Origin: Zarea fungicola
Lineage: Eukaryota > Ascomycota > Sordariomycetes > Hypocreales > Cordycipitaceae
Length of the DNA stretch: 64,000 bases
NCBI GenBank assembly: GCA_900169235.1
Contig: FWCC01000177.1
Location: 1 to 64,000, forward strand
Direction: 5' to 3'
Of the stretch, positions 34,203 through 46,449 are shown piece after piece. Below the pieces are notes generated by a model that was given only the letters and a program-made list of their open reading frames with translations, ran no database searches and was not told the origin of the DNA. Positions within the stretch are counted from its first letter, which is position 1. Each line of letters begins with the position of its first letter. The position numbers and the translations under genes are program-made.

Positions 34203-34240
<38 letters not shown>

Positions 34241-34834
34241 GCCGCTCACGTCAATGACGTAAATGATGAAGTCGGCCAGCTCGCGGCTGTAGTTGGCGGC
34301 AAGGTTGTCGCCGCCCGACTCAATGAGGAGGATGTCTGTATGGCTAGCTGAGTTCAGGTCCTCGAGGGCGGCGAGGTTCTGGGAAATGTCCTCGCGGACG
34401 GCCGCGTGCGGGCAGCCGCCCGTCTCGATGGCGCGGATACGCTTGGGCGGGAGGGCGCCGTGGCGGGTGAGGAATTCAGCGTCCTCGCGGGTGAAGATGT
34501 CATTGGTGACGGCGGCGACGCAGTACTTTGTTCGAAGGTCGCGACAGAGGGCTAGCATGAGGGCTGTCTTGCCGGAGCCGACGGGGCTTTATATGCATGG
34601 ATACATTTAGTCCTGGCTGCTGCCGAGAAGTTTGGGGAGCTTTTTAATATTTTTTGCTTACCCGCCAATGCCTACTGTGAAAGCTCTTTGACGCCAATCG
34701 CGGCCCTCGTACATGGGCATCTCACGGCCCTTGTAGCTACCTGGCCCGTCGAGAATCTCGTGCGAGTGGCCATGCTCCTGCGCATTGAAGCCGTGATCGT
34801 GCGAGTGGCCAATGCCTTCGTGTGAATGTGACAT
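33932..34834 (-). CDS. ureG: Urease accessory GTPase UreG
   Basis: Exons 34662-34834 and 33932-34586 join in frame to 275 residues. The N-terminus is His-rich ([16 protein letters not shown]), a nickel-binding extension typical of eukaryotic UreG. The P-loop [13 protein letters not shown] spans the splice junction. The metal-binding CPH motif lies in [15 protein letters not shown], then [15 protein letters not shown] and the guanine-specificity motif VVNKTDLA. UreG uses GTP hydrolysis to deliver Ni to apo-urease together with UreD and UreF, and so is needed for urea use as a nitrogen source. The partner genes are not in the window. Confidence 0.95.
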
Positions 34835-36261
34835 GGCTGTGACGGTTTGAGCTGCAAGAAGACTCTCTTTTCTGATTAACAAAGATAAGCAATGAGCAGA
34901 GCTGCGGGAGAAAGACGGCGGGATACTACTTGTAAGTCATGTCGGCAGTGGGGTTTGGGGGCGGGGTGAGGTATAGATAAGTCGACTGGCCAATAGATAG
35001 CTCATGGCTTGCCAATCGGAGGCGACCGGCTGGCTCTCATTTCGCCGAATGTCTCGGAGTTATCCAACTAGCAGGAGCTTGATGGGTATTTTGAGTATAC
35101 ATGTCAACAGAGTACGGAGTAGAACCTAAAGACAGCAGTTACAGAGTATACCGTCACGGGCTTTGCCCCGGCGTGCCTCGATCAATTCCCCAGATGGGTA
35201 CTCTACTTGTGTGTAACCACGGCTTTGTAGGATTCAATTTATAATTAGCATCTGCCGAGCGGATATAGCTTAGGGCACCGGCAAGAGCCGAGACGGCTCA
35301 GTTTGGAACAGGAGAGAGTAATTTACACCCGATCGATGAATTGCGTAGATGATGTGCCATTATCTGCGTTTCCGAGACGTCAAAATGAATTGATTCGCTT
35401 CCTTAACCTCTTTGGCCCAGAAAGACGAATTGGGAGGATGATGGACCATGACATTTTTGCGGTGGGGATTGGACATGTGCGTCCTGCTCTAACTAACTAG
35501 TTGGTTAGACTTTAGAGGGTACCTACATGCTGCACACGAACATTCTCGGACTCATGCCATCCTGCCTGCAAATAGCCCCTTTCTCTTGGCGAAGAAGCTT
35601 GATTCTAAATGATTCCCCAGCGAGAGACTCGCACCGTGACTTAATGGTTGATATGCGGTCTGACTGGCGAGGATGCTCGAATGCATGTATTCTTATTATG
35701 GCTGCCCCTGCATGTTTCAAGCGGGGTACTCCTGCATCTCGAACAGCAGTAACGATGCCACCACCAACTCGCTTGCTACTTTACTCATATTCGTTGCAGT
35801 TGATTCACCTACTCCAGCTGCTTCGTAGGGAGCCGGCGACATTACTCAAAAATTCGCCATCGGCTTCCAGCAAGTCCCAAGGTTGCTCCCCTATCCCTAG
35901 CCTTGCAATTTCGCAGGCAATATGGACTGCAACGAGCCCTCTCAACTAAACGCTGATGAAACGTTCATCAGTGCTGCACCTCTGATAGGCGGGCAAGATT
36001 TTTTTACTGCGCCAATGGAGCCGCCAAAGTACTGACCGCAAGGCTGTGACGGCACAGCGTGAGCCCTCCTTGAAGGGCTTTGCATCAAGCTGAGCAATCC
36101 CGACCAGGGTCCGCTGCAGGTTGGCCCATCTGGGCGGCTAACCGCAGAGAACCCCCTCTTCAAGGCCAAACACTTTTGGCGAAATGATGTTATTATTGCA
36201 AAATGAAATTCGACATGATAGCTTCATTTGTATTCGGTGTCATCTATAGAATATCATCGCG
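34835..36261. other. Intergenic, 1.4 kb, possible decayed gene inside
   Basis: Upstream of UreG and of the ankyrin gene. The minus strand of about 35527-35950 yields protein-like pieces in different frames (VASELVVASLLLFEMQEYPA, then KHAGAAIIRIHAFEHPRQ) that resemble the middle region of fungal Zn2Cys6 transcription factors. Stops separate them. No DNA-binding domain was found. Confidence 0.3.
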
Positions 36262-39200
36262 ATGCGACCGTCCACCCTCCTGTTGTGCCTCGCCGCAGTC
36301 GCCAGTGCCAGCTGGTGGGATGACTTCTCCAACAACCTCGCCTCAGACCTGGCGCCCATCTTGGCACTGTTTGGCGAGCAGGTGACCAAACAGTTCCTGA
36401 GCGAGTCAACCACACGACTCGACACCTTCATCTTCGCCATGGTGCCCCTGGGTATCCTCACCGCCGTCGTCTCCGCTCTGCGTGTTTGCGGCGGCCCGTC
36501 TCTCCGCGCCTTCATCGGCCGTGCTCAAGAGGGCAGCGGCGTCGCTGAGGCTGAGCTATGCTCCTCGACTAGCCGCGACGTTTGCGAGCTCTACCACAAC
36601 GGCGCCGTCGTCCGAGTCTTTGGCCGTCCCAAGATTGCCGAGATCGTCCACGACGCCCGCGGCGCAAGCTTCTACGAGGACGGCGAGAACACCGTCGCGG
36701 GCAAGGCCGGTATCTACTCGTTTCAGAACTACATCGAAGGTACTGTCGCGGCAAATTCTGGGTGGTTGGAGAACGATTTGCCTGTCGGAGAGCACCCCAA
36801 GGACAGACTTCTCTTTCGCCAGTGGAAAAAGATTCTTGAGCGTTTTCACATTCGCCGCCCGGGTGGCGATGGCAGCTCGCTGAACTTTGCCCCGAATCCC
36901 AACCTATCTCTCAATTACGGAATCAAGAAGCATTCTCCATTCGTATCTTGGGGGGCGGCATTTATGGGATTCGCCCTGCAAGCCTCGATTCTGTGGTTTG
37001 GCGGTCTTGCTACCTACAGATGGCGCTGGAAGAAGAATGACGCCTATGCTCCTGACTGGGCTTTTCCCATAATGGCCTTCGGGACCGTCTTGCAGTGCGT
37101 TGGCATGTACTGGTGCGCATACTTGATAGAGGTAAGCACGAAAGAGAGAGTCTTTCGTCGCCGCCAAGCTATGCGCGACCCGTCTTCCTCCGCTCTGTTT
37201 GTTGTGCAGCCTGGTAATCAAGTCGTCGGCGACCAGACGTTTGACTCGTTTTCCTACAGCGACGTCGGCGACCCCATCAAGGAATACATCACGTCATGGA
37301 AAGACCCTCTACAGGAAGCCGCCCCGAAAACAGCTGCCGCGAGCGTCGCTGTCACAATGGTTGGATTCGTCCTACAGTTCGTCGGCCTACGGGCCATGCA
37401 CTCGGCCGTATCCGTCTTTCAGCTTGGTGCAATATTGATGATGAGCCTCATCCGCTCGATGCTGCGCACGCAACGGCTTGCGCGCGAACAGAATCTACTC
37501 TATAATCGTCCAGATCAGGTGCAAGGCCATGAGCTAGATTGGCTTGCCTTGCAAATCGACGAAACCCAAATGCCTTTTCAGGAATCCTCCAAATCGTCCG
37601 CAAACGACACGGATAGCACTGCTTCATCGGACTTGAATGCTGAACAGCCCAGTGCTCACTCTATCAAACTTATAGAGGCTGCTGAAGCTGGTTGTGATGC
37701 AACGGTGCATGTCTGCGGCATTACCTATTCAGGACCGGCAGCTGCCTCTTCAAATGTGGAAAAGGCTATAAAAGCCAAGCATATTACGTGGTTGAAGGAA
37801 AATGAATGCCCAAAGGGTTCAGAGATACCACATTATGGAGCACGACTGTTTTATTATCGCGCCAGGCTTTCTCGACTTACCAGCCAGTCATTGGTGTCCT
37901 CCGGGCTGTCTAATGCGTGGGGTGAAGATCTTGTGAAAGCCCGATCGCAGGCACGTCTACTGAAGAATGCAATTGAGGCAAGCGCCACCATCATCTTTTC
38001 TCGTGCCAACATAAAGTCTGGCTGGAAGAACGCACGACTTTTTACTTGGTCATTCAGTACCCTTCCTTGGTGTCCAGGCTCGATAGAAGCACCACAGGGC
38101 TCGCGCATACATTTGTCTCTCACAAGGTCTTCAGTGACAGAAAACAAGTCATCTTCATGGCATATCGATCAAAGCTCCATGGAAGCCGTCGTCGGCTTAT
38201 GCGCATGGTCCATACAGTCTGACCCAGTGACCGAGGAGAAGGACGGTTTCGGGAACACCGTGTCGAGGGCAGCAGAAGTAGCAACTGAACGCATACTAGC
38301 GGTGACAGACAGGCAGGAGAACCTCAAGCAGATTGAGACAGAACTGAAGTTTTGGACAGAAAACTTTCCAGAAGCCACATTTCATAAAATACTTTCCCCA
38401 TCACGGAGCCCCGAGAAAACGAAGAGCGTAGGCAAAACATCAACATCCAACACTCTGTGGGAGAGATTGGACCTATCCAATGAGCAGTTTACGCCTGCAG
38501 TACCGTCACTTTTGAGTCAGTCAGTCGCATTATGGCGATTTGTACGATTTTCTGGCTGGCGCAATCTAGTATCATTTACTCCGCCTCCTACTGCGCGCTC
38601 ACCCGCTTTCACCAGTTCTCTTCACCTTCCCCCTACATTAGCTCCGCATACTTTTACACCTCGAACCTCCCAACTGCCTGCGACTCCGATATTCGGCGGA
38701 GCAAAACTATTTGCATTAACTACTGGGACTGGGCTCCGCTCTCCCGCTGCGTTCTGCGCTCACGAGGTTTACCATTCATTTATTAGTGCCGCCACATCCG
38801 CCATTGCGTCCATCGGTGGCAAATTGACTATTTCGTCTGGCGGAGAAGGCCTGTTTCTTGACAATGACGTAATATCCAAACTGGTAGACTGCTTTGAAGA
38901 CAGCGGACTCGGATCAAGGCAAGACGGATACTTGATTCTCGTCTCAACTCTTCGAAGCCGAGCCATGCTCAAGTTTTCAAGGGAGACTCTCTCAGATATT
39001 ATGAGTATCGCAGAAACTCATAAAAGAGCGACTGAATATGAAAAGGCAGAAGAGATACTGCAATGGGCATGGGATGCCAGCAATCACATGCACATTGACA
39101 CTTCCAACGGCCCTGTCACCGCCGACCGCGACGCGATTATGTTAGAGCTCGGTGAGCTCTACCGGCTTACCATGTTTTCTGCAACGGAGTCGGCGCGTAA

Positions 39201-41154
39201 ATTTAGCCAAAAAGGAGTATCTTGGATGCGACTTGTCAAAGAGGACACGCAGGCCCTCATTTCCCCAGCGACACGCGAGATTATTGACCGCTATCTGGAG
39301 CTCTCCGTCAGGGATACATGCGATAGCGTGCCGTCATCTGAAGGTGTAATTCAAGCGATATCTAACAAAGACCGAATACAGACCCTATGGCTCCTTAGCC
39401 AAGAGGGTATACAGCTGCAAACAGCAGATTCGGACGATCGCACCGTGCTTTCGTGGGCATCCCAACAAGGCTGGGAGGAGGTTGTCAAAGCCGCCCTGGA
39501 TATTGGCTCCAACGTCGACGCAGGTGATAATGGTGGCCGGACTGCGCTCAGCTATGCGGCGGAAAGCGGGCATGTTGAAATTATGCAAATCTTGATGAAC
39601 CACCAAGCGCTACCAATATTAGAGGACAACTCTCGGCGCCCTCCCCTGTCATACGCCGCCGCGACTGGCTCTGGTGCCGCCGTTGATATGTTACTGAGAG
39701 ATCGCAGGGTTACTGCGGAGACCAGAGACGTAGATGGGCGCTCGCCGCTATATTTAGCAGCTCATATCGGCGCGACAGAGGCAGTAAAACTCCTACTGAA
39801 GCGTACAGGTAAGACGATTGATGAAGCTTCGAAGGGGATCACTCCACTAGTCGCTGCGCTCAAGAACAAACACCAGGAGACTGCACAAGTTTTAATTGAT
39901 CATGGTGCAAATTGGGACTTGAGGATTGAAGGCTTTGGGCCATGGACGTGGGCATCTCAAAGCGGAAACTGGATCTCTGCTGAGTTTATCTTGAGGCAAA
40001 AAAACCTGCAGGAAGCCAAGGAGGCCAACCATGGAAACAATGGCAACACTGGCAACAGTGACAACCATGACAACAGTGACAACAAAGGCAACAATGGCAA
40101 CGATAATGAAGCCAAAGCAGCCAAAACCAGTCCTAGCAGGATATTAAAGACGGCGATTTCTATCGAACTGACGCCTGGTAAGAGTTATCTAACTAGGAGT
40201 TCTCGAAGTGAATATGAGGAAGAGGTGGCACGTGTGGAGCGGAGAAGCGAGTGCCTAGCACTGAGAGGGGGCCTGACACTGAGGCAATTCGATGCCGAGG
40301 ATAAGGAAGTCGCCATAACAACTGAAACAGCAGAAATGCTGCTTGCAGAAAAGTTGAGTGTCAGCGGCTATAAAGTCATCGTCGAGAACGGGCAAGTGGA
40401 AGTCTCCTCTCTTGGGTTTACTCCGCCCCTATCCGCCTTTCCCCTAATAGCCCGCCAGGTGGGGGAGAGCTTCTACATTACAGAAAAGATGTGGTTAACA
40501 GTCGTCGATGGATCGACTATTCCACATGAGTCAACTTTGAACATGCTACTCGAGTGTGGCGGAGACTGTATCGAAATCACAGAGCGAGTTGTAGACGCCG
40601 TGGTAAAACAGGATGAGGCAAGCTGTATGAAGCTACTTTTGGACAGAAGAGTCAATGCCGTTCCCGTTTCGGATGCCATTCTGCGGATCATTGCGGCCAG
40701 CGGATATGTAAACCTCCTGCGAGGCTTGCGGGACAAGGCAGACAGGACGATTCCGGCCGAGCTATGGCGGGCGGCGGCGCTTTACAGGAATGCCGCGGCA
40801 GGCGACGCCCAAGCGGTGCAGCGGCTGCTCAAGGAGGGAGCTGATCCCAACACCTTTTCGCATCGGGGCTGGACTCCTCTCCATGCGGCGGTTTATGCGA
40901 GTCGCACGGAGACGGTGCGCGTCCTGCTTCAGTGGCCGGGGACCCAGGTCGACGCGCGGCGGCCAGGGGATTCCTCAGCGCTTTCCGAGGCGGCTTATAA
41001 GAGTTTGGACATTGCGCAACTGCTGCTAGACGCCGGCGCGGATCCGTGCCTTGCGGACAGTTCTGGCGAGAGCCCGATGAGCGATATGACGCGGCGTAAG
41101 AACTGGGAGATGGTCAAGATGATGGAGGCGTATGCGGCTCCAAGTCTTTTGTAG
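36262..41154 (+). CDS. Large membrane protein with ankyrin repeats, 1630 residues
   Basis: A single uninterrupted exon. Residues 1-17 look like a signal peptide (MRPSTLLLCLAAVASAS). Hydrophobic segments follow near 55-75, 228-250, 268-290 and 358-395. Between them lies a block with VVRVFGRPKIAEIVHD. A long unrecognised region runs to ~1050. Ankyrin repeats occupy ~1056-1250 (GRTALSYAAESGHVEIMQIL; GRSPLYLAAHIGATEAVKLL). An Asn/Gly/Asp-rich linker (~1258-1285) and a region with ITERVVDAVV-type helical repeats come next. A second ankyrin set lies at ~1506-1625 (GWTPLHAAVYASRTETVRVL). Such membrane-anchored ankyrin proteins recur in hypocrealean genomes without known function. The ankyrin and helical repeats recall NLR-like sensors, but no NACHT or NB-ARC was seen. 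Confidence 0.85.
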   Translation: MRPSTLLLCLAAVASASWWDDFSNNLASDLAPILALFGEQVTKQFLSESTTRLDTFIFAMVPLGILTAVVSALRVCGGPSLRAFIGRAQEGSGVAEAELCSSTSRDVCELYHNGAVVRVFGRPKIAEIVHDARGASFYEDGENTVAGKAGIYSFQNYIEGTVAANSGWLENDLPVGEHPKDRLLFRQWKKILERFHIRRPGGDGSSLNFAPNPNLSLNYGIKKHSPFVSWGAAFMGFALQASILWFGGLATYRWRWKKNDAYAPDWAFPIMAFGTVLQCVGMYWCAYLIEVSTKERVFRRRQAMRDPSSSALFVVQPGNQVVGDQTFDSFSYSDVGDPIKEYITSWKDPLQEAAPKTAAASVAVTMVGFVLQFVGLRAMHSAVSVFQLGAILMMSLIRSMLRTQRLAREQNLLYNRPDQVQGHELDWLALQIDETQMPFQESSKSSANDTDSTASSDLNAEQPSAHSIKLIEAAEAGCDATVHVCGITYSGPAAASSNVEKAIKAKHITWLKENECPKGSEIPHYGARLFYYRARLSRLTSQSLVSSGLSNAWGEDLVKARSQARLLKNAIEASATIIFSRANIKSGWKNARLFTWSFSTLPWCPGSIEAPQGSRIHLSLTRSSVTENKSSSWHIDQSSMEAVVGLCAWSIQSDPVTEEKDGFGNTVSRAAEVATERILAVTDRQENLKQIETELKFWTENFPEATFHKILSPSRSPEKTKSVGKTSTSNTLWERLDLSNEQFTPAVPSLLSQSVALWRFVRFSGWRNLVSFTPPPTARSPAFTSSLHLPPTLAPHTFTPRTSQLPATPIFGGAKLFALTTGTGLRSPAAFCAHEVYHSFISAATSAIASIGGKLTISSGGEGLFLDNDVISKLVDCFEDSGLGSRQDGYLILVSTLRSRAMLKFSRETLSDIMSIAETHKRATEYEKAEEILQWAWDASNHMHIDTSNGPVTADRDAIMLELGELYRLTMFSATESARKFSQKGVSWMRLVKEDTQALISPATREIIDRYLELSVRDTCDSVPSSEGVIQAISNKDRIQTLWLLSQEGIQLQTADSDDRTVLSWASQQGWEEVVKAALDIGSNVDAGDNGGRTALSYAAESGHVEIMQILMNHQALPILEDNSRRPPLSYAAATGSGAAVDMLLRDRRVTAETRDVDGRSPLYLAAHIGATEAVKLLLKRTGKTIDEASKGITPLVAALKNKHQETAQVLIDHGANWDLRIEGFGPWTWASQSGNWISAEFILRQKNLQEAKEANHGNNGNTGNSDNHDNSDNKGNNGNDNEAKAAKTSPSRILKTAISIELTPGKSYLTRSSRSEYEEEVARVERRSECLALRGGLTLRQFDAEDKEVAITTETAEMLLAEKLSVSGYKVIVENGQVEVSSLGFTPPLSAFPLIARQVGESFYITEKMWLTVVDGSTIPHESTLNMLLECGGDCIEITERVVDAVVKQDEASCMKLLLDRRVNAVPVSDAILRIIAASGYVNLLRGLRDKADRTIPAELWRAAALYRNAAAGDAQAVQRLLKEGADPNTFSHRGWTPLHAAVYASRTETVRVLLQWPGTQVDARRPGDSSALSEAAYKSLDIAQLLLDAGADPCLADSSGESPMSDMTRRKNWEMVKMMEAYAAPSLL

Positions 41155-41164
41155 AGTGTATTAG

Positions 41165-41345
41165 TGAAATTCTACTCGATTCCCTTGATTTCTTTAACTT
41201 CTGTAATTTCTGTAATTTCTTTAATTCCCTTATTTCCCTTAATTTCTTTAATTTCCTTGATTTCCTTGATTTCCTTGATTATTCTTAATTCCTCGATTCG
41301 TCGATTCGTCAATTCGTCAATTCTCTGCCTTTACTTAATTTCTTT
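41165..41345. repeat. T-rich tandem microsatellite (ATTTCCTTG-like units)
   Basis: About 15 degenerate 9-10 bp units of the type ATTTC(T/C)TT(A/G). It starts just after the ankyrin gene stop and runs up to the truncated end of the related microexon locus, where it occupies the position of the missing downstream exons. Confidence 0.65.
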
Positions 41346-41350
41346 ATTTT

Positions 41351-42234
41351 CTACAACTCCAACTTCTTATAATAATTAGTCAAAAATAAACAAGCATATA
41401 TAATAGTGGCGATAAAACGGGCATGAACTTACCTCTGCTTTTTCAAGCAGCGCCTGCATATTGCAGACAGTTAGTCGAGAAATATCCCAGTTACTATATA
41501 TATATATATATATAAAAGGGAGGGGGGAGGGGGGGGCATTATCTTACGTCCTCCTTATTTTGGAGCGCCTATTAAAACTTGTTAGATGGCTTGAATCTCC
41601 ATGGTAAGAATTGTTACTGACCTCAGCATCTCTTCGCCGCTTTTGGGAGCAAGTCAGTAGCCAGATACTTTAATGCAAACAGCTCAACATACCACATTCT
41701 CGTGCACCTGTTTCCTTGTTAGCCAATCTTATGTTATTATCCATAAAATATGAATAAAGACTTACTACCAACCGCCCGTTGAGCGGGACTCGTTGCTATC
41801 ATTTCATTAATATTTCCAATATAGAATAATTTGAGGCGAGCAACACATAATGGTTCTTCGGCCGCCACCGCCCCCGCCCCCGCCGCCTCAATGATGGGCC
41901 TCCCGCCCCCGCCGACTTCAAGATACATGTTAATCGAAATATTACGGGCTATTACTTCGGCGAGACCTACAAAGCTTCTGGTCTGCTTAAAGCCAAATGG
42001 TGTTAGCTAGGTATACATTCAAGGTCATTGGCGTGGAAGCCTACCGTCTGGGTCGACGCCTTGCGCTGGTAATAATAGATCATTAGCATGTAGAAAAGAC
42101 TGTGTGGTGCGTGAGTAGACAAACAACGCCGCCGCCCCGTGTTTTGGTCGCCACTGTTTGAAGTTCGCCCATTGCCGATAACTTTCGTCGTCCACAGGAG
42201 GATTGGAAAGCTGCTTACAGGTCTGGGACCACTT
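41351..42234 (-). pseudogene. Rearranged, truncated relative of the microexon gene
   Basis: Exon-like units in transcript order: 42219-42234 (16 nt; GTG where the intact copy has ATG, encodes VVPD), 42045-42065 (21 nt), 41971-41985 (15 nt), 41766-41795 (30 nt), 41693-41707 (15 nt, VHENV), 41622-41639 (18 nt, RRRDAE), 41548-41568 (21 nt, ALQNKED), 41433-41453 (21 nt, ALLEKAE) and 41351-41365 (15 nt, KLEL then TAG). Each is bounded by plausible donor and acceptor sites, and all but the first are multiples of three. The ALQNKED, ALLEKAE and KLEL units align with AFQKKKN, RLLERAA and RLEM of the intact gene at 29744-30664, and flanking intron sequence is also similar. A TAG replaces the following Glu codon and the next donor site is lost. 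The middle units are absent from the other copy. I judge it non-functional, although expression as a shorter peptide is possible. Confidence 0.5.
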
Positions 42235-43659
42235 CTTTCAAGAAAGAAATTACCTCTGTGGGCAATAACAATAATCTTGAGCCCATTGGTGGTTGATGAT
42301 GGCTTGTGCAGAGATGAAGAAAAGGGAACAAGACCGACGAGGACAAACGGATGTATTCAAGACGCTGCCTGCAACTGCCAGCACTGCCAACACCTGCCAA
42401 CACCTGCCAGCCAAAGGACCAACTGGCTCATGTTGGTCCGTTGCTAGAGCACCGCCTCTAATATGCTTGCGAAAAATGTACCGTGTACCCAAACTTTCAG
42501 AAGGGAGTTACGAGTGTGAATGGCGCTCCTTCATGTATCACACAAGCTGCTGCTGCTGCTGGAAATGGCCTCAGCTTGCCATCTTTCCTATTTATAGCTA
42601 GCGAGCGATGCATCTCAGGCCTATCGTTCCCGGGTTTGGCGGCAATAACCCCCGGAAATGGTGGGCATGGCCCGTAAATTGTGGCAATCTTGCAGGCGTT
42701 CTAGCGTGTATACCGGTAAAACCAAAATGCCTTGATTTATTTCAAGCGAGATGTTTATTTATTTATTTTCTAATTTTCTAATTTTCCTTCTATTTTAGAG
42801 AACCATTGTAATTTATTGCAGTCTACATAAGAGACGATTCTAGCCATGGAAGCCTGTAGAAATCGCGGGAAGCTAGCGTACGGGCATGGCAGCCTGGATC
42901 GGTTGTGTACCTTGAACACACACGCTATGTGTATCCCATGACATTTGTCTTGGATACTTTATACTTGCTTTGCGGGACCAGATTGAGATGGAGAGACTTG
43001 ATTTCAACATTCTGACGATATGAGTTTCAAACCCCTAGACGGCCTGGAAGTCGTAGCGCAAATACCCTTGCAAGAGCCCAACCGGGTCGACACCACGACG
43101 CATATGAGACTGATGTGCTGCGAGTCTGCTGCCCATATCTCCTCCACGTTCGCGGACACAAATACACGCACCCGTCGGATGAAAAGCACGGTAATGGGTC
43201 TGCGTCTGCGGTTTCATTTCTCCGTAGCGAGGTCCCACATCCATCTTGACCAAAGAAACGTCTCGACACCCAACACCCCTGCACATAGCGGGCTCCTCTC
43301 AATCTACGAATGGATTTGCATCTTTGTATCATCCACCTTTGCCGCCCGCTTTGCAAGCCCAAGGTATAGAACGGCCAACTATGACAGGGTCAAGAGCTTC
43401 CACCTGCTCCATTTCGGACCGCACTCTGCGCTTCTTCGTAGTCGGTGTGCAGCCTGATTGCATTCAAGCGCTGGATAATCTAGTCACTCCATAGAGGTCC
43501 CTCGCCATGCAATATGCCAAACTGTAGTAAAGAACTCCCCCCCTCTTTCATGCTGCTGCTCTTTGCTCTCATCTTTACCTCTGCCATCTCCCACTCTCAC
43601 CTACAGCCTACACTGCTTTGCCTTGCTTTCATGTTCCAGATCTACCCACACCACTTGTC
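42235..43659. other. Intergenic, upstream of UDP-galactopyranose mutase
   Basis: 42240-42530 resembles the 5' flank of the intact microexon gene. 42613-42740 is one copy of a repeat that recurs downstream of the mutase gene. From 42760 to 43659 I see no gene. The plus-strand frame at 43020-43457 has no domain. Confidence 0.4.
42613..42740 (+). repeat. Repeat copy upstream of UDP-galactopyranose mutase
   Basis: Shares, in the same order and orientation as 45731-45850, the blocks CTCAGGCCTA, GTTTGGCGGCAATAACCCCC, GGGC, CGTGTATACCG versus CGTGTGTACCG, AAA, and TGCCTTGATTTA. The two copies flank the mutase gene as direct repeats about 3.1 kb apart. Confidence 0.6.
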
Positions 43660-45674
<2,015 letters not shown>

Positions 45675-46061
45675 AATAGACATTCAATCTGAAGAAGCCT
45701 GGTCATCTAGCAGCTGGGGTGCTGGACAGTCTCAGGCCTAGTGTGCCACTGTTTGGCGGCAATAACCCCCGTCCGTAGCGGGCGTTTCTAGATCGCTACG
45801 CGCAAATTTATACCCGTGTGTACCGTTGAAACAAAGTGCCTTGATTTACACCCAGTAAACATCAACTATAGCAGTACAGCGCGCGCCACGACGTAGATTA
45901 CCCGCTCTTGCTCTTGTTTGGCCAAGCGGAAGCTCCACATGATGCTCGCAAAACCTCATGCAACGACCAAAGCGTCCAAATAAAACAAACATGCGGTAGT
46001 ATATGCTCAACTAGCTAATAGTTACCATGAAACGAAGCCGTCCATAACTCAGTCCGAATTT
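45675..46061. other. Intergenic with second copy of the mutase-flanking repeat
   Basis: 3' flanks of the convergent mutase and hydrophobin genes. The repeat is at 45731-45850. No gene was seen. Confidence 0.45.
45731..45850 (+). repeat. Repeat copy downstream of UDP-galactopyranose mutase
   Basis: Partner of 42613-42740. The best block is GTTTGGCGGCAATAACCCCC at 45751. It starts about 57 bp after the mutase stop codon. Confidence 0.6.
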
Positions 46062-46449
46062 TTAAATTGTAAAACAGTCGAAAGTAATATCGCCAATCTA
46101 GAAAGGTTAGTAGCTATTCTTCGATACGTAATAGCAGCCTCTTAAGATTACTCTTACCGATGAACCATGGCAGCAAGCAGCTTGTCCGTTGCATGGTGTA
46201 GATGCCGGCCTGCCTACAAGCATTGTTAATTATACGTTCTTTTATAAGCAGCCGTAAAGTACAACACTTACAGCGAAAGCCGAGTGGTGTAACTGGCACG
46301 CCAACCACGCGGGCTGAATTCAGAAGCGTTAAAGCTCTTGGGGAATTCGGACAAACCAACTCATGGCAACAAACTTGTGCGCCGCTGGAGCAGATGGTCC
46401 GAGCAGATGCAGCCGTTAGTGTCGCAACCAGAAAAGGCGTATGCTTCAT
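46062..46449 (-). CDS. Hydrophobin-like small secreted protein
   Basis: Exons 46272-46449, 46158-46213 and 46062-46097 join in frame to 89 residues. A signal peptide (MKHTPFLVATLTAASA) is followed by the eight-cysteine hydrophobin pattern: TIC-x6-CC in CSSGAQVCC, 31 residues to the fourth Cys (GFRC), six to the fifth, CNGQAACC, 11 residues to the last Cys, and a DCFTI end. The last Cys comes from a 12-codon third exon, which supports the splicing. Hydrophobins coat spores and aerial hyphae with a water-repellent film. The CC-to-C4 spacing is class I-like. The C4-C5 loop is short and there is one extra Cys (HELVC), so it is atypical. A run of 18 A's lies just upstream (46454-46471). Confidence 0.72.

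Noticed and set aside
42319..42601. Plus-strand frame overlapping the flank of the decayed microexon locus
   Set aside because: No domain. The segment is better explained as duplicated flank shared with the intact microexon gene.
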